The notes under the pieces were generated by a model, which did not search any database, had not been told where the DNA came from, and saw only the letters and a program-made list of their open reading frames with translations. From the NCBI GenBank assembly GCA_964494805.1, contig CAZBST010000004.1:62001-126000 (forward strand): a DNA stretch of 64,000 nucleotides, in the 5' to 3' direction. Of the stretch, positions 41,711 through 49,251 are shown in pieces (positions within the stretch are counted from its first letter, which is position 1; each line of letters starts with the position of its first letter). Both the position numbers and the translations under genes were made by a program. This DNA is from CAIYOL01 sp964494805. Lineage in GTDB: Bacteria > Planctomycetota > Phycisphaerae > Sedimentisphaerales > Anaerobacaceae.

Positions 41711-42445
41711 ATGCTTGATAAAAAGGAACGAGTTATTATAACCTTGGCAATTTCTATCTCCGCAATTATGCTCATTGCAGTAGTAATCTTGAGGGTGGTA
41801 TTCTTTACACCCGAGCCACCGTTCCAAACACCTGAGCCACAGCCTCAAACGAGGAATTACAGTCACGAACACCCGCCATCTGCACCGGTGGTCGAAAGCC
41901 TCAATAAAGCTGCCAAGCCGAAAGCTGTTTTTGCCGGCCCAAAGACCGGCACAAAAAAAAATCTAAGAGAAGTCATCAGGACAGCAAGAACTTGGACGCC
42001 GGCTTACTCCTATTCGTTTGGCCAAAAGGCGCCGGACTTCACCTTGACCGATATCAACGGCAAACAACACAAACTAAGCGATTACCGCGGCAAAGACGTT
42101 TTAATTAATTTCTGGGCAACCTGGTGCCCCCCCTGTATGAGGGAGATTCCACACCTAATCGCACTGCGAAACACTGTCAGCGAAGACAAGTTGGCAATGC
42201 TGGCAATCTCTTATAGAAGTGCATACCCCCCGGAAACGACTGAAAAGGTCAAAAACTTCGTGGCACAAAACAAAATTAACTATACCGTCTTTTCCACTGA
42301 TGCTGCCGCAATGCCGCTCCTTTTCAGCCGCGTATCCGGTATCCCCTGCAGCTTTTTTATCAATCCCGAAGGCAAAATAAAACTGGCCACCGAAGGACTA
42401 TTGTCTCTGGACGAAATCAAAGCCATCCTCGAAGCGGAATACTGA
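41711..42445 (+). CDS. Membrane-anchored thioredoxin-like (TlpA/ResA) protein
   Basis: Thiol-disulfide protein of 244 residues. One N-terminal transmembrane helix (about 8-30), a Pro/Gln/Thr-rich linker (FQTPEPQPQT) and an AlkC/TlpA fold follow: KAPDFTLTDINGKQHKLSDYRGKDVLINFWATWCPPC, with the active WCPPC near 133-137, then the cis-Pro region VSGIPCSFFINPEGKI. The ATG at 41711 is chosen over a TTG six codons upstream because GGGAG lies in front. It probably reduces or supplies disulfides in the periplasm, for example for cytochrome c or metal proteins. No specific partner is seen. Confidence 0.87.
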   Translation: MLDKKERVIITLAISISAIMLIAVVILRVVFFTPEPPFQTPEPQPQTRNYSHEHPPSAPVVESLNKAAKPKAVFAGPKTGTKKNLREVIRTARTWTPAYSYSFGQKAPDFTLTDINGKQHKLSDYRGKDVLINFWATWCPPCMREIPHLIALRNTVSEDKLAMLAISYRSAYPPETTEKVKNFVAQNKINYTVFSTDAAAMPLLFSRVSGIPCSFFINPEGKIKLATEGLLSLDEIKAILEAEY

Positions 42446-42578
42446 AGCTTGATGCTCGATAAAGGTAACCTCACAAGCCGTTTTTGCTGATACAAAATAT
42501 CCTTGCATCCAAATCCACGATTGCTATAATCTTAGCTGAAAGATGGGGGGAAAATGAGTGAAGGGAAAAGATAATTTT

Positions 42579-43538
42579 ATGAAACGAATGCTGTTTTTTA
42601 TAGTGTGTATTTTTCTGATACCTGTCGGCTTTGCCGGGGCGGACGTATCGGACAAGAATGCCCAAATGGTTCAGGCTGCAAGGGATGGCAACCTCCCCGC
42701 CGTGCAAACTCTGCTGGCCGACGGTGCTGAGGTTAACGCCAAAGATACAGGCGGCGTAACAGCCCTGATATGGGCGGCGTCCGGCGGCCATATGAAAATT
42801 GTTCGACTCCTGCTGGGAAAAGGCGCTGAGGTCGATATGAAGGGCTCTTACGGTTTAACGGCCCTGTTTATGGCGGCGCAAAACGGCCATACTGAGGTCG
42901 TCAAGTTACTGCTGGAAAAGGGCGCTGAGGTCAATGTCAAAACGACCGACAATGATATAACGATTCTGTGGATGGCAGCACGGCATGGCCAGACGGAAGT
43001 CGTTAAGCTCCTTTTGGAAAATGGCGCCGATGTCAGTGTGAGAGCTAAGAATGGTTCAACCGCCCTGTGGACAGCGGCAGAGAAAGGCCGCACGGAAGTC
43101 GTCAAACTCCTCTTGGGAAAAGGCGCTGATATCAACGCAAAGGATAACAATGGCATAATGGCCCTTGGGGTAGCGGCGGAGAAAGGTCATATAGAAACTG
43201 TCCGACTTCTTCTGGAAAAGGGCGCAGATGTCAATGCGAAAAATATCAACGGCTGGGCGGCCCTGCAGGCAGCAGCGGGCACTGGCCGTACGGAGGTCGT
43301 CAAGCTTCTGTTAGAAAATGGCGCAGATGTCAATACCAAGAATAACGACGGCGTAACAGCTCTGATGCAGGCGGCACAGGCAGGCTGTACCGACATCGTC
43401 AAGCTCTTTCTGGAAAAGGGCGTAGATGTCAATGCAAGGAACAAAGACGGCAAAACAGCCTTAGGAATAGCCAAAGAGGTGGGTTACGCAGATACAGACA
43501 TGGTGAAAATGCTTGAAAAAGCCGGCGCAAAAGAATAA
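42579..43538 (+). CDS. Exported ankyrin-repeat protein
   Basis: Product of 319 residues from the ATG at 42579. A signal peptide (MKRMLFFIVCIFLIPVGFAGA) leads into a short spacer, then nine or so ankyrin repeats of 33 residues. The pattern is G-x-TAL-xx-AAxxGHxEVVKLLLEKGAEVN, repeated from about residue 38 to the end. A helical solenoid for protein binding in the periplasm is expected, with no enzymatic part. Just upstream, a six-codon frame (ATG at 42554, SEGKR, stop) behind a GGGGGG site could act as a leader. The gene lies between the thioredoxin-like gene and rpmA. Confidence 0.85.
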   Translation: MKRMLFFIVCIFLIPVGFAGADVSDKNAQMVQAARDGNLPAVQTLLADGAEVNAKDTGGVTALIWAASGGHMKIVRLLLGKGAEVDMKGSYGLTALFMAAQNGHTEVVKLLLEKGAEVNVKTTDNDITILWMAARHGQTEVVKLLLENGADVSVRAKNGSTALWTAAEKGRTEVVKLLLGKGADINAKDNNGIMALGVAAEKGHIETVRLLLEKGADVNAKNINGWAALQAAAGTGRTEVVKLLLENGADVNTKNNDGVTALMQAAQAGCTDIVKLFLEKGVDVNARNKDGKTALGIAKEVGYADTDMVKMLEKAGAKE

Positions 43539-43649
43539 CATGGAAAAAGCCAGAGTATTTTTCAAAAAAGCTGCTGGACAAAATAGCCGATTTGCGATAT
43601 AATTTATGTTTGTCCAGTTTTGATAATGGGAAGATAGAGGTAATTAACT

Positions 43650-43883
43650 ATGGCACATAAAAAGGGACAAGGCTCTACAAGAAACGGCAGAGACAGCAAC
43701 GCTCAGTACAGAGGTATAAAACTATTCGGCGGTGAGGCTGTAAAGGCCGGGGCAATCCTCGTTCGCCAGTGTGGGACGAAATTCTTCCCGGGCTCAAACG
43801 TGGGGATGGGCAAGGACTACACATTGTTCGCTACAACGGATGGCCATGTGCGTTTCCAGGGCAGAAAAATTCACGTCGTCTGA
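43650..43883 (+). CDS. rpmA: Ribosomal protein bL27
   Basis: Large-subunit protein near the peptidyl-transferase centre. The 77-residue product starts with the classic AHKKGQGSTRNGRDS tail and continues GIKLFGGEAVKAGAILVRQCGTKFFPGSNVGMGKDYTLFA. It is slightly shorter than usual (about 85) and ends at GRKIHVV. rplU (L21) is missing upstream, and the obg gene, normally next, is 2.4 kb further on after a minus-strand gene. A terminator-like hairpin follows. Confidence 0.96.
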   Translation: MAHKKGQGSTRNGRDSNAQYRGIKLFGGEAVKAGAILVRQCGTKFFPGSNVGMGKDYTLFATTDGHVRFQGRKIHVV

Positions 43884-43907
43884 TTAGCAAAAATAAATCA
43901 CAGATAT

Positions 43908-43939
43908 AGGGAATGGTAGCAAATGCCATCCCTGTTTTA
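43908..43939 (+). terminator. Rho-independent terminator after rpmA
   Basis: AGGGAATGG and CCATCCCT pair around the loop TAGCAAATG (one bulged A), followed by TTTT at 43934-43938. It lies 25 bases past the rpmA stop. Confidence 0.6.
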
Positions 43940-44023
43940 TCACCCGTATTTCGCTGCTAATCGTGCTTATCTTGCAAATAAGAAATATATTGCCTCTGAT
44001 ATTTGTTGCTTTCGCAATATACT

Positions 44024-46198
44024 TTACTGTGGTTCCAAGTAGATGGCTCGATTGGCTTTATATAACTCCAGATTGGAACGGATATTTTCAGCAACTTCCT
44101 TTTCGCCTGACGAAATGGCTAATCTGAGTGCTTTTTGACCGGTGGCAACCGCCTCGGGAAATCTTCCGGCCGCAGCGTAAGCTGCCGCCAAAGTGTCTAG
44201 CGTCGAAGCATTTTTATAATCAACAAGTTTGCACGCTCGTTCGGCAAGAATGACCGCTTCGTCGGCATTACGAATTGTTTCGTTTGCGCTTGTTGCCAGT
44301 ATCCAGGCCAGATTGTTAAGTAGCGAAGGGCTGTCCCCCTTTATCTGAAATGCCCTGCGATAATGTTCAACCGCTTCGCTGGTTTTGCCTTGGCGAGTCA
44401 GGATGTCCCCAAGTTTTCTTTGCCCCTCTGCAAGATTTGGGTCAAGTTGAACCGCCAGCTCGTATTCCTTGTAGGCCCCGATGATGTCTTCCTGCGCAAG
44501 CAGTGCATCGGCAAGACCTTCGTGTCCCTTCGCCCAGCCGGGCCGCAGCCGTACCGCCTCCTTATAATGGGCAACCGCCTTATCTGTTTGTCCCAGCCCC
44601 AGAAAAGTGGCTGCCAAATTGTTGTGTGTTTCCGAAGAGTCGCTGTTGAGCTGAAGGGCCTTGAGATAATTGGTAATTGCGTTGCTGTTCAGCCCCTGCA
44701 TCTGACAGTAGTTTGCCACGCCATAATACAGTTCGGCCTCGTAATTGAGTTTCTCAAGACAAAAAGGTCCGCCAATCGTGGATAGAGCTGTGATTGCCGC
44801 AGCGGATAGAATTATAAATACCAAATGGCGATATTTTTTTGAGCGAATTGCCCGGATTATTACTAAACAGCCCGCGCCTGCCAGGACACACATAGCCGGG
44901 ACTATCGGCATTCGATAACGGTCGTTGACATGAACCAGAATGATAGAGAGCGAATAGATAACCAGGGAAAGCAGTATCAGAACTGCCTGTCGATTCCGGC
45001 AGAAGATAAGCCCAATCACAGCCAGGGGCAAAACTACGCCAAACGGAAAACCAAATGGACCGATTTTCCACAACAAAAGACTGAGAATGAAAGACCACTG
45101 ACGATATAAATAGATTTTGTAAGTGTTCGGGATTTCCCTGGAGTTTACAAACTGCAGCGCCTTGTAAGCCAGACCTTTAACAAAACTCAGCGGTTGAGCA
45201 AGGGCATACGAAACAACCTTGTCGTAGAAGAATTTTTGCTGTCCTCGAATGTCTTCTATACCCTGCTGTTTGGGAAGATTCATAATAGCCGAGTAGTCCG
45301 GGCCGGGCCTGGCGGTCAGCGTAGCGCACGTGTCAGGATTATTTCCCAGATACAGGTTGAGAGAACCGTTGGACGGCTGAATGCTAAAGACGCCTGTGAC
45401 TCGATAGTTTTGAATTGCTACGGGCAATGTTACAGCGAGCAGCCCTGTTAAGACAGATAGCGCCGCACCGGCGATGAACCGCCGCTGGGAATTATCCCGC
45501 CGCAACACCACGAACAGCCATATACCACCTGCCAGCAGAAAAGGCAGGAAAGTAACACGTGTAACAGCGCTTAGGCCTCCACATAAACCGAGCGCGAAAT
45601 AAAACCACCGGCTCTTGCGGCTTTCGGCCTTAAGGAAGAGCAGCACCAGAGTGGCTGACCAGAATACGGCCCAGCCGGTGGCCAGCAACTCGGCATCATA
45701 AAAAATCAGCGGCCCGTAAAATGCTGCAATAACTCCGGCGAAGACCCCGGCAGGGTGACTGAAAGCTCTTCGGCCAATCTGATAAACCAGCACGCAGGTA
45801 AATGAGCCAAGCACTATTTGGACGATTTTGGCAAAGAGGATTGATGAGCCGCTCACTGCGTAAACGATTGCCAGGAAAAACGGATAGAAAAAACCTCGCC
45901 AGAAGAATTCCTTCGGCATCAGGTGCTTCTCAGCCAGCCCTCGGCCAAGCTGGTCATAGCCTTGTGCGTCTACGATAGGGGCATCGAAGGTCGGATTGTC
46001 GGAGCTTTCGTAGAGGTATAAAAGGCGTATAGAAAGAGCCACTAAAAAAATAAGCAGGGATACATAAAAAATGTGATGCGGCAGTGGTTGTGCGTTCTTG
46101 GACTTGGTTGATTCTTTATGGTTCGGATATGTATCGTTGTGTTTTACTATGTGTCTGCTTTTTCTGCTGTCTTTTTTACCTTGCAGTGGTTCAGCCAT
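44024..46198 (-). CDS. PMT-type membrane glycosyltransferase fused to TPR repeats
   Basis: The 724-residue product has a basic N-terminus, then about 11 transmembrane helices (45-490). In the first loop lies the Asp-containing SSDNPTFDAPIVDAQGYDQLGRGL; the pattern ...DAPIVDxxxY recalls ArnT/PMT (GT39-like) transferases that use lipid-linked sugars. Residues 495-700 are TPR units (YYGVANYCQMQGLNSNAITNYLKALQLNSDSSETHNNLAATFLGLGQTDKAVAHYKEAV). Similar enzyme-TPR fusions are frequent in planctomycetes (from memory). The sugar donor and acceptor are unknown. It stands on the opposite strand between rpmA and obg and overlaps neither after correcting the obg start. Confidence 0.8.
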   Translation of the reverse strand: MAEPLQGKKDSRKSRHIVKHNDTYPNHKESTKSKNAQPLPHHIFYVSLLIFLVALSIRLLYLYESSDNPTFDAPIVDAQGYDQLGRGLAEKHLMPKEFFWRGFFYPFFLAIVYAVSGSSILFAKIVQIVLGSFTCVLVYQIGRRAFSHPAGVFAGVIAAFYGPLIFYDAELLATGWAVFWSATLVLLFLKAESRKSRWFYFALGLCGGLSAVTRVTFLPFLLAGGIWLFVVLRRDNSQRRFIAGAALSVLTGLLAVTLPVAIQNYRVTGVFSIQPSNGSLNLYLGNNPDTCATLTARPGPDYSAIMNLPKQQGIEDIRGQQKFFYDKVVSYALAQPLSFVKGLAYKALQFVNSREIPNTYKIYLYRQWSFILSLLLWKIGPFGFPFGVVLPLAVIGLIFCRNRQAVLILLSLVIYSLSIILVHVNDRYRMPIVPAMCVLAGAGCLVIIRAIRSKKYRHLVFIILSAAAITALSTIGGPFCLEKLNYEAELYYGVANYCQMQGLNSNAITNYLKALQLNSDSSETHNNLAATFLGLGQTDKAVAHYKEAVRLRPGWAKGHEGLADALLAQEDIIGAYKEYELAVQLDPNLAEGQRKLGDILTRQGKTSEAVEHYRRAFQIKGDSPSLLNNLAWILATSANETIRNADEAVILAERACKLVDYKNASTLDTLAAAYAAAGRFPEAVATGQKALRLAISSGEKEVAENIRSNLELYKANRAIYLEPQ

Positions 46199-46253
46199 AA
46201 CGGTAGTCTACCCCTTAAATAGCAAATATAAAATAGAAAATAATAAATGGAAG

Positions 46254-47261
46254 ATGTTTATCGACAAGGCAAAAATCTGGGTAAAAGCAGGAGACGGCGG
46301 CAACGGCTGCGTAAGCTTCCGCAGGGAAAAATACATCCCCAAAGGCGGCCCCGACGGCGGCGACGGAGGAAAAGGAGGAAGCGTCTATTTCCATGCGGTC
46401 GAAGACATCGATACCTTAATGGATTTCGCAGGCAAGCATCACTGGCACGCCCAGAACGGTCGGCCCGGTTCAGGAAATAACAAGCACGGTGCAAATGGCC
46501 AAGACTTGATAATCCTTGTTCCCTTAGGCACCCTCATTTATGACGCCGACCTTGAACTGCTGCTTAAAGACCTTAACAAGGTCGGAATGAAAGCTCGCGT
46601 CTGTCTCGGCGGCAGGGGCGGAAAAGGCAATAAGGCCTTCGCCACTTCCACCAACCAAACCCCAAGATACGCCGAACCAGGTAAAAAAGGTCAGGAAAGG
46701 AATCTCCGGCTCGAATTGAAACTCATCGCCGATGTGGGGATTGTGGGTTTGCCTAACGCCGGAAAAAGCACTCTTATTTCGCATTGCTCTGCTGCAAGGC
46801 CGAAAATCGCTGATTATCCATTCACCACCCTTGAGCCGGTGCTTGGTATCGTTGAGCTAAGCGACTACCGCCGGTTCGTTTTAGCTGACATCCCGGGACT
46901 GATTGAAGGCTCCCATAAAGGGGCTGGCCTCGGCATTGAATTCTTAAAACACATTGAAAGAACTCGAATAATTGTCCATATCCTTGATATAATGCCGACA
47001 GACGGCTCGGAACCGGCGAAAAACTACAAGACTATTCGCAAAGAGCTGAAACTTTACAGCAAGGCACTGGCCGAAAAACAGGAAATTATTGTCGCTAATA
47101 AAATTGACCTCGACGCCGAGGGCAAAAAAGTAAAAGAGCTTAAAAAAAAGATAAGAAAAAAAATATATCCAATCTCAGCAGTTACCGGCAATGGAGTAAA
47201 AGAATTGACTGAACTATTGTGGAAAAAGATTAAAGAAACTAAATACACATCAGAAAAATAA
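46254..47261 (+). CDS. obgE: GTPase Obg (CgtA)
   Basis: Ribosome-assembly GTPase of 335 residues. The glycine-rich Obg fold is at 1-158 (KAGDGGNGCVSFRREK, GGPDGGDGGKGG, GGRGGKGN). The G domain follows with the P-loop GLPNAGKSTLI, switch II DIPGLIEGSHKGAGLG and NKID. The short variant lacks an OCT domain, as in many bacteria. The ATG at 46254 (MFIDKAKIW) is used: the frame is open for 52 codons more upstream, but those codons overlap the opposite-strand glycosyltransferase gene and resemble no Obg. It precedes coaX by 3 bases. Confidence 0.95.
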   Translation: MFIDKAKIWVKAGDGGNGCVSFRREKYIPKGGPDGGDGGKGGSVYFHAVEDIDTLMDFAGKHHWHAQNGRPGSGNNKHGANGQDLIILVPLGTLIYDADLELLLKDLNKVGMKARVCLGGRGGKGNKAFATSTNQTPRYAEPGKKGQERNLRLELKLIADVGIVGLPNAGKSTLISHCSAARPKIADYPFTTLEPVLGIVELSDYRRFVLADIPGLIEGSHKGAGLGIEFLKHIERTRIIVHILDIMPTDGSEPAKNYKTIRKELKLYSKALAEKQEIIVANKIDLDAEGKKVKELKKKIRKKIYPISAVTGNGVKELTELLWKKIKETKYTSEK

Positions 47262-47264
47262 ATT

Positions 47265-48050
47265 ATGAACATAATCGCGATAGATATCGGCAATACTAAT
47301 ATCGCAATCGGCCTCTACCTCAAGGACGAGGAGCAGTTTATTAAATCTATCCCGGGCCAATCACACAAAGAGTTGGAAAACACTCTTACCTCGGCTTGGG
47401 AGAAAATCCCTGTTGTCAAAAGCTCCAGAGAAAAAAAACGCAATGGCGTAATTGTTGTTAGTAGCGTAAGACCTGCTTGGACAAAGCTCATCGGTCAAAT
47501 AGTCAAAGATAATCTCGGCGAAAAAATACTCATCATAGGCAAAGACATCCCTTTGCCGATGACCCTTTGGGTCGATGAGCCGGATAAAGTCGGCACTGAC
47601 AGAATCGTGGCTGCCGCAGCCGCCTACACCGTGGTCGAGGATGCAGTAGCTGTTGCCGACTTCGGCACCGCCGTTACCATCGACCTTGTTGATGATAAAG
47701 GTGTTTTTCTCGGCGGCGTTATCCTTCCTGGTTTTGAACTCAGCGCAAAGGCCTTGAATGAAAATACCACTCAACTGCCAAAAATAAATGTCGAAAGGCC
47801 AACAGCCCCTTATGGCAAAAATACAACTGAGGCCATAAACTGCGGATTGTATTTTTCTGCTGTTGCGACGCTGCAGGAGGTAATCAGGCGTTACGCCGAG
47901 AAAATCGGAAAATGGCCGCACACAGTGCTTACCGGCTCCGCCGCCAGAGCAATAAAGGACGACTGCGAGTTTATCGATTCCTGGGTGCCGAACCTCGTTG
48001 TCAAAGGCATCGTTTTGGCATATCGTAAATATATCAAAGAAAAAGAGTAA
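47265..48050 (+). CDS. coaX: Type III pantothenate kinase
   Basis: First enzyme of coenzyme A synthesis: phosphorylates pantothenate with ATP. The 261-residue product is an ASKHA-fold kinase with phosphate motif DIGNTNIAIGLY (6-17), the pantothenate loop VGTDRIVAAAAAY near 105 and a second phosphate motif DFGTAVTIDLVDDKGVFLGGVILPG near 130. Type III kinases need a monovalent cation and are not feedback-inhibited by CoA. It follows obg directly, and the following GTPase gene begins 14 bases after its stop. Confidence 0.94.
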   Translation: MNIIAIDIGNTNIAIGLYLKDEEQFIKSIPGQSHKELENTLTSAWEKIPVVKSSREKKRNGVIVVSSVRPAWTKLIGQIVKDNLGEKILIIGKDIPLPMTLWVDEPDKVGTDRIVAAAAAYTVVEDAVAVADFGTAVTIDLVDDKGVFLGGVILPGFELSAKALNENTTQLPKINVERPTAPYGKNTTEAINCGLYFSAVATLQEVIRRYAEKIGKWPHTVLTGSAARAIKDDCEFIDSWVPNLVVKGIVLAYRKYIKEKE

Positions 48051-48063
48051 TACCGCCTCTCTT

Positions 48064-49242
48064 ATGAGCGCATTTGCTGCAGTAACAACCGGTAAAGGAA
48101 CTGGTGCAATAGCTGTTATCCAGGTCTTTGGTGATTCAGCCGAGACTATCTTAACAAAGATATTCAGCCCCATTGGGAAAAAGCCAGCGGTTTTTAAGCC
48201 CGGCAAAATCCTACTTGGCACAATCGGCGATGGTACAGAAGCTATCGACCAGGTTACGATTGGCTGTGAATGTTCCGGCGGTTTTGCCATAAGCTGCCAC
48301 GGCAATCCGCTCATTGTTGCTGATATAATGCGATTGCTGCAGACCAATGGGGCCACACTGCTGACCGCAGAAGAGCTTCTAACTAAAATTTTTTCCATCG
48401 AAAAACCTACCAATATAATTGCACTCGAAGCCAAGCTAACCCAGATGCAGGCCAGAACCATTCAAGGCACCAAAATAATTGTTAACCAGGTTGATGCAGG
48501 CTTGACCAAAAAGGTAGAGGAATGGCTGCAGGATACAATATCACTTGAGAAAATCCAAGCCGACGGCGAGCAGATACTAAAGAACAGCGAAGCTGCAAAA
48601 CCGGTTATCTTTGGCTGCATGATTATCCTGTCGGGCCCGCCAAACACTGGCAAAAGCACGCTGCTCAACTTCCTCGCCGGCAGACAAAAAGCAATTGTTA
48701 CCGATATTGCTGGCACGACCCGTGACTGGGTCAGTGCCCAGTGCCGAATCGGCCCGCTTTCCGTCGAATTAATTGATACCGCTGGATTAGATGAAAAACT
48801 CACACATACTTCTGAAGATACTGTTGAAAAAGCATCTCAGCAAAAAGCTGTTGAGCTTTTGGATAAAGCTGATTTGGTTTTACTTGTCCTGGAGAGTAAC
48901 CAGTCTGCCGATCAGCTTAACGAGGAAATATTGAAAAGAATCGCAGGTAAAAAAATCATCACCGTCTTAAATAAATCTGATTTACCCGCAAAATTTGATA
49001 CAAGCAGATTACCCGAAAACCTGGCAAACACAGTGCAGATAAGCGCAAAATTCGGTACCGGAATCGAAAATCTTCTCGGAAAAATACAGCAAACCTGCAG
49101 ATGTCTGGACTTCGATTTGAAAACCACCGTCTGTTTCACCCCTCGGCAGGAAAACCTCCTAAAAAAACTGCAAAAAGCCAAATCCAAACAGCAGGCAGTT
49201 TCAGTTATAACAGAGTTGTTAAACGCCCCGCTTAGTGTATAA
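48064..49242 (+). CDS. MnmE-like GTPase, shortened and without the CIGK tail
   Basis: Divergent relative of tRNA-modification GTPase MnmE (TrmE). From the ATG at 48064 it has 392 residues, against about 450 usual. The N-terminal folate-binding-type domain starts MSAFAAVTTGKGTGAIAVIQVFG. After a helical part the G domain appears near 190-330: GPPNTGKSTLL, GTTRD, DTAGL, NKSDLP. The chain ends NAPLSV, with no C-terminal (F)CIGK motif, whose Cys is needed in known MnmE. The frame opens 22 codons earlier, but those overlap coaX. No mnmG is near. Function in U34 modification is thus uncertain. Confidence 0.8.
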   Translation: MSAFAAVTTGKGTGAIAVIQVFGDSAETILTKIFSPIGKKPAVFKPGKILLGTIGDGTEAIDQVTIGCECSGGFAISCHGNPLIVADIMRLLQTNGATLLTAEELLTKIFSIEKPTNIIALEAKLTQMQARTIQGTKIIVNQVDAGLTKKVEEWLQDTISLEKIQADGEQILKNSEAAKPVIFGCMIILSGPPNTGKSTLLNFLAGRQKAIVTDIAGTTRDWVSAQCRIGPLSVELIDTAGLDEKLTHTSEDTVEKASQQKAVELLDKADLVLLVLESNQSADQLNEEILKRIAGKKIITVLNKSDLPAKFDTSRLPENLANTVQISAKFGTGIENLLGKIQQTCRCLDFDLKTTVCFTPRQENLLKKLQKAKSKQQAVSVITELLNAPLSV

Positions 49243-49251
49243 TCTGCTTCT

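Noticed and set aside
42554..42574. Six-codon leader frame before the ankyrin gene
   Set aside because: It has a good ribosome-binding site but is too short to support attenuation and may be coincidence; noted only in the gene entry.
46098..46253. 52-codon N-terminal extension of Obg
   Set aside because: The extension is antisense to the glycosyltransferase gene start and the Obg fold begins at MFIDKAKIW (46254).
47361..48461. 366-codon minus-strand frame
   Set aside because: Shadow of coaX and the mnmE-like gene; both true genes are supported by motifs.
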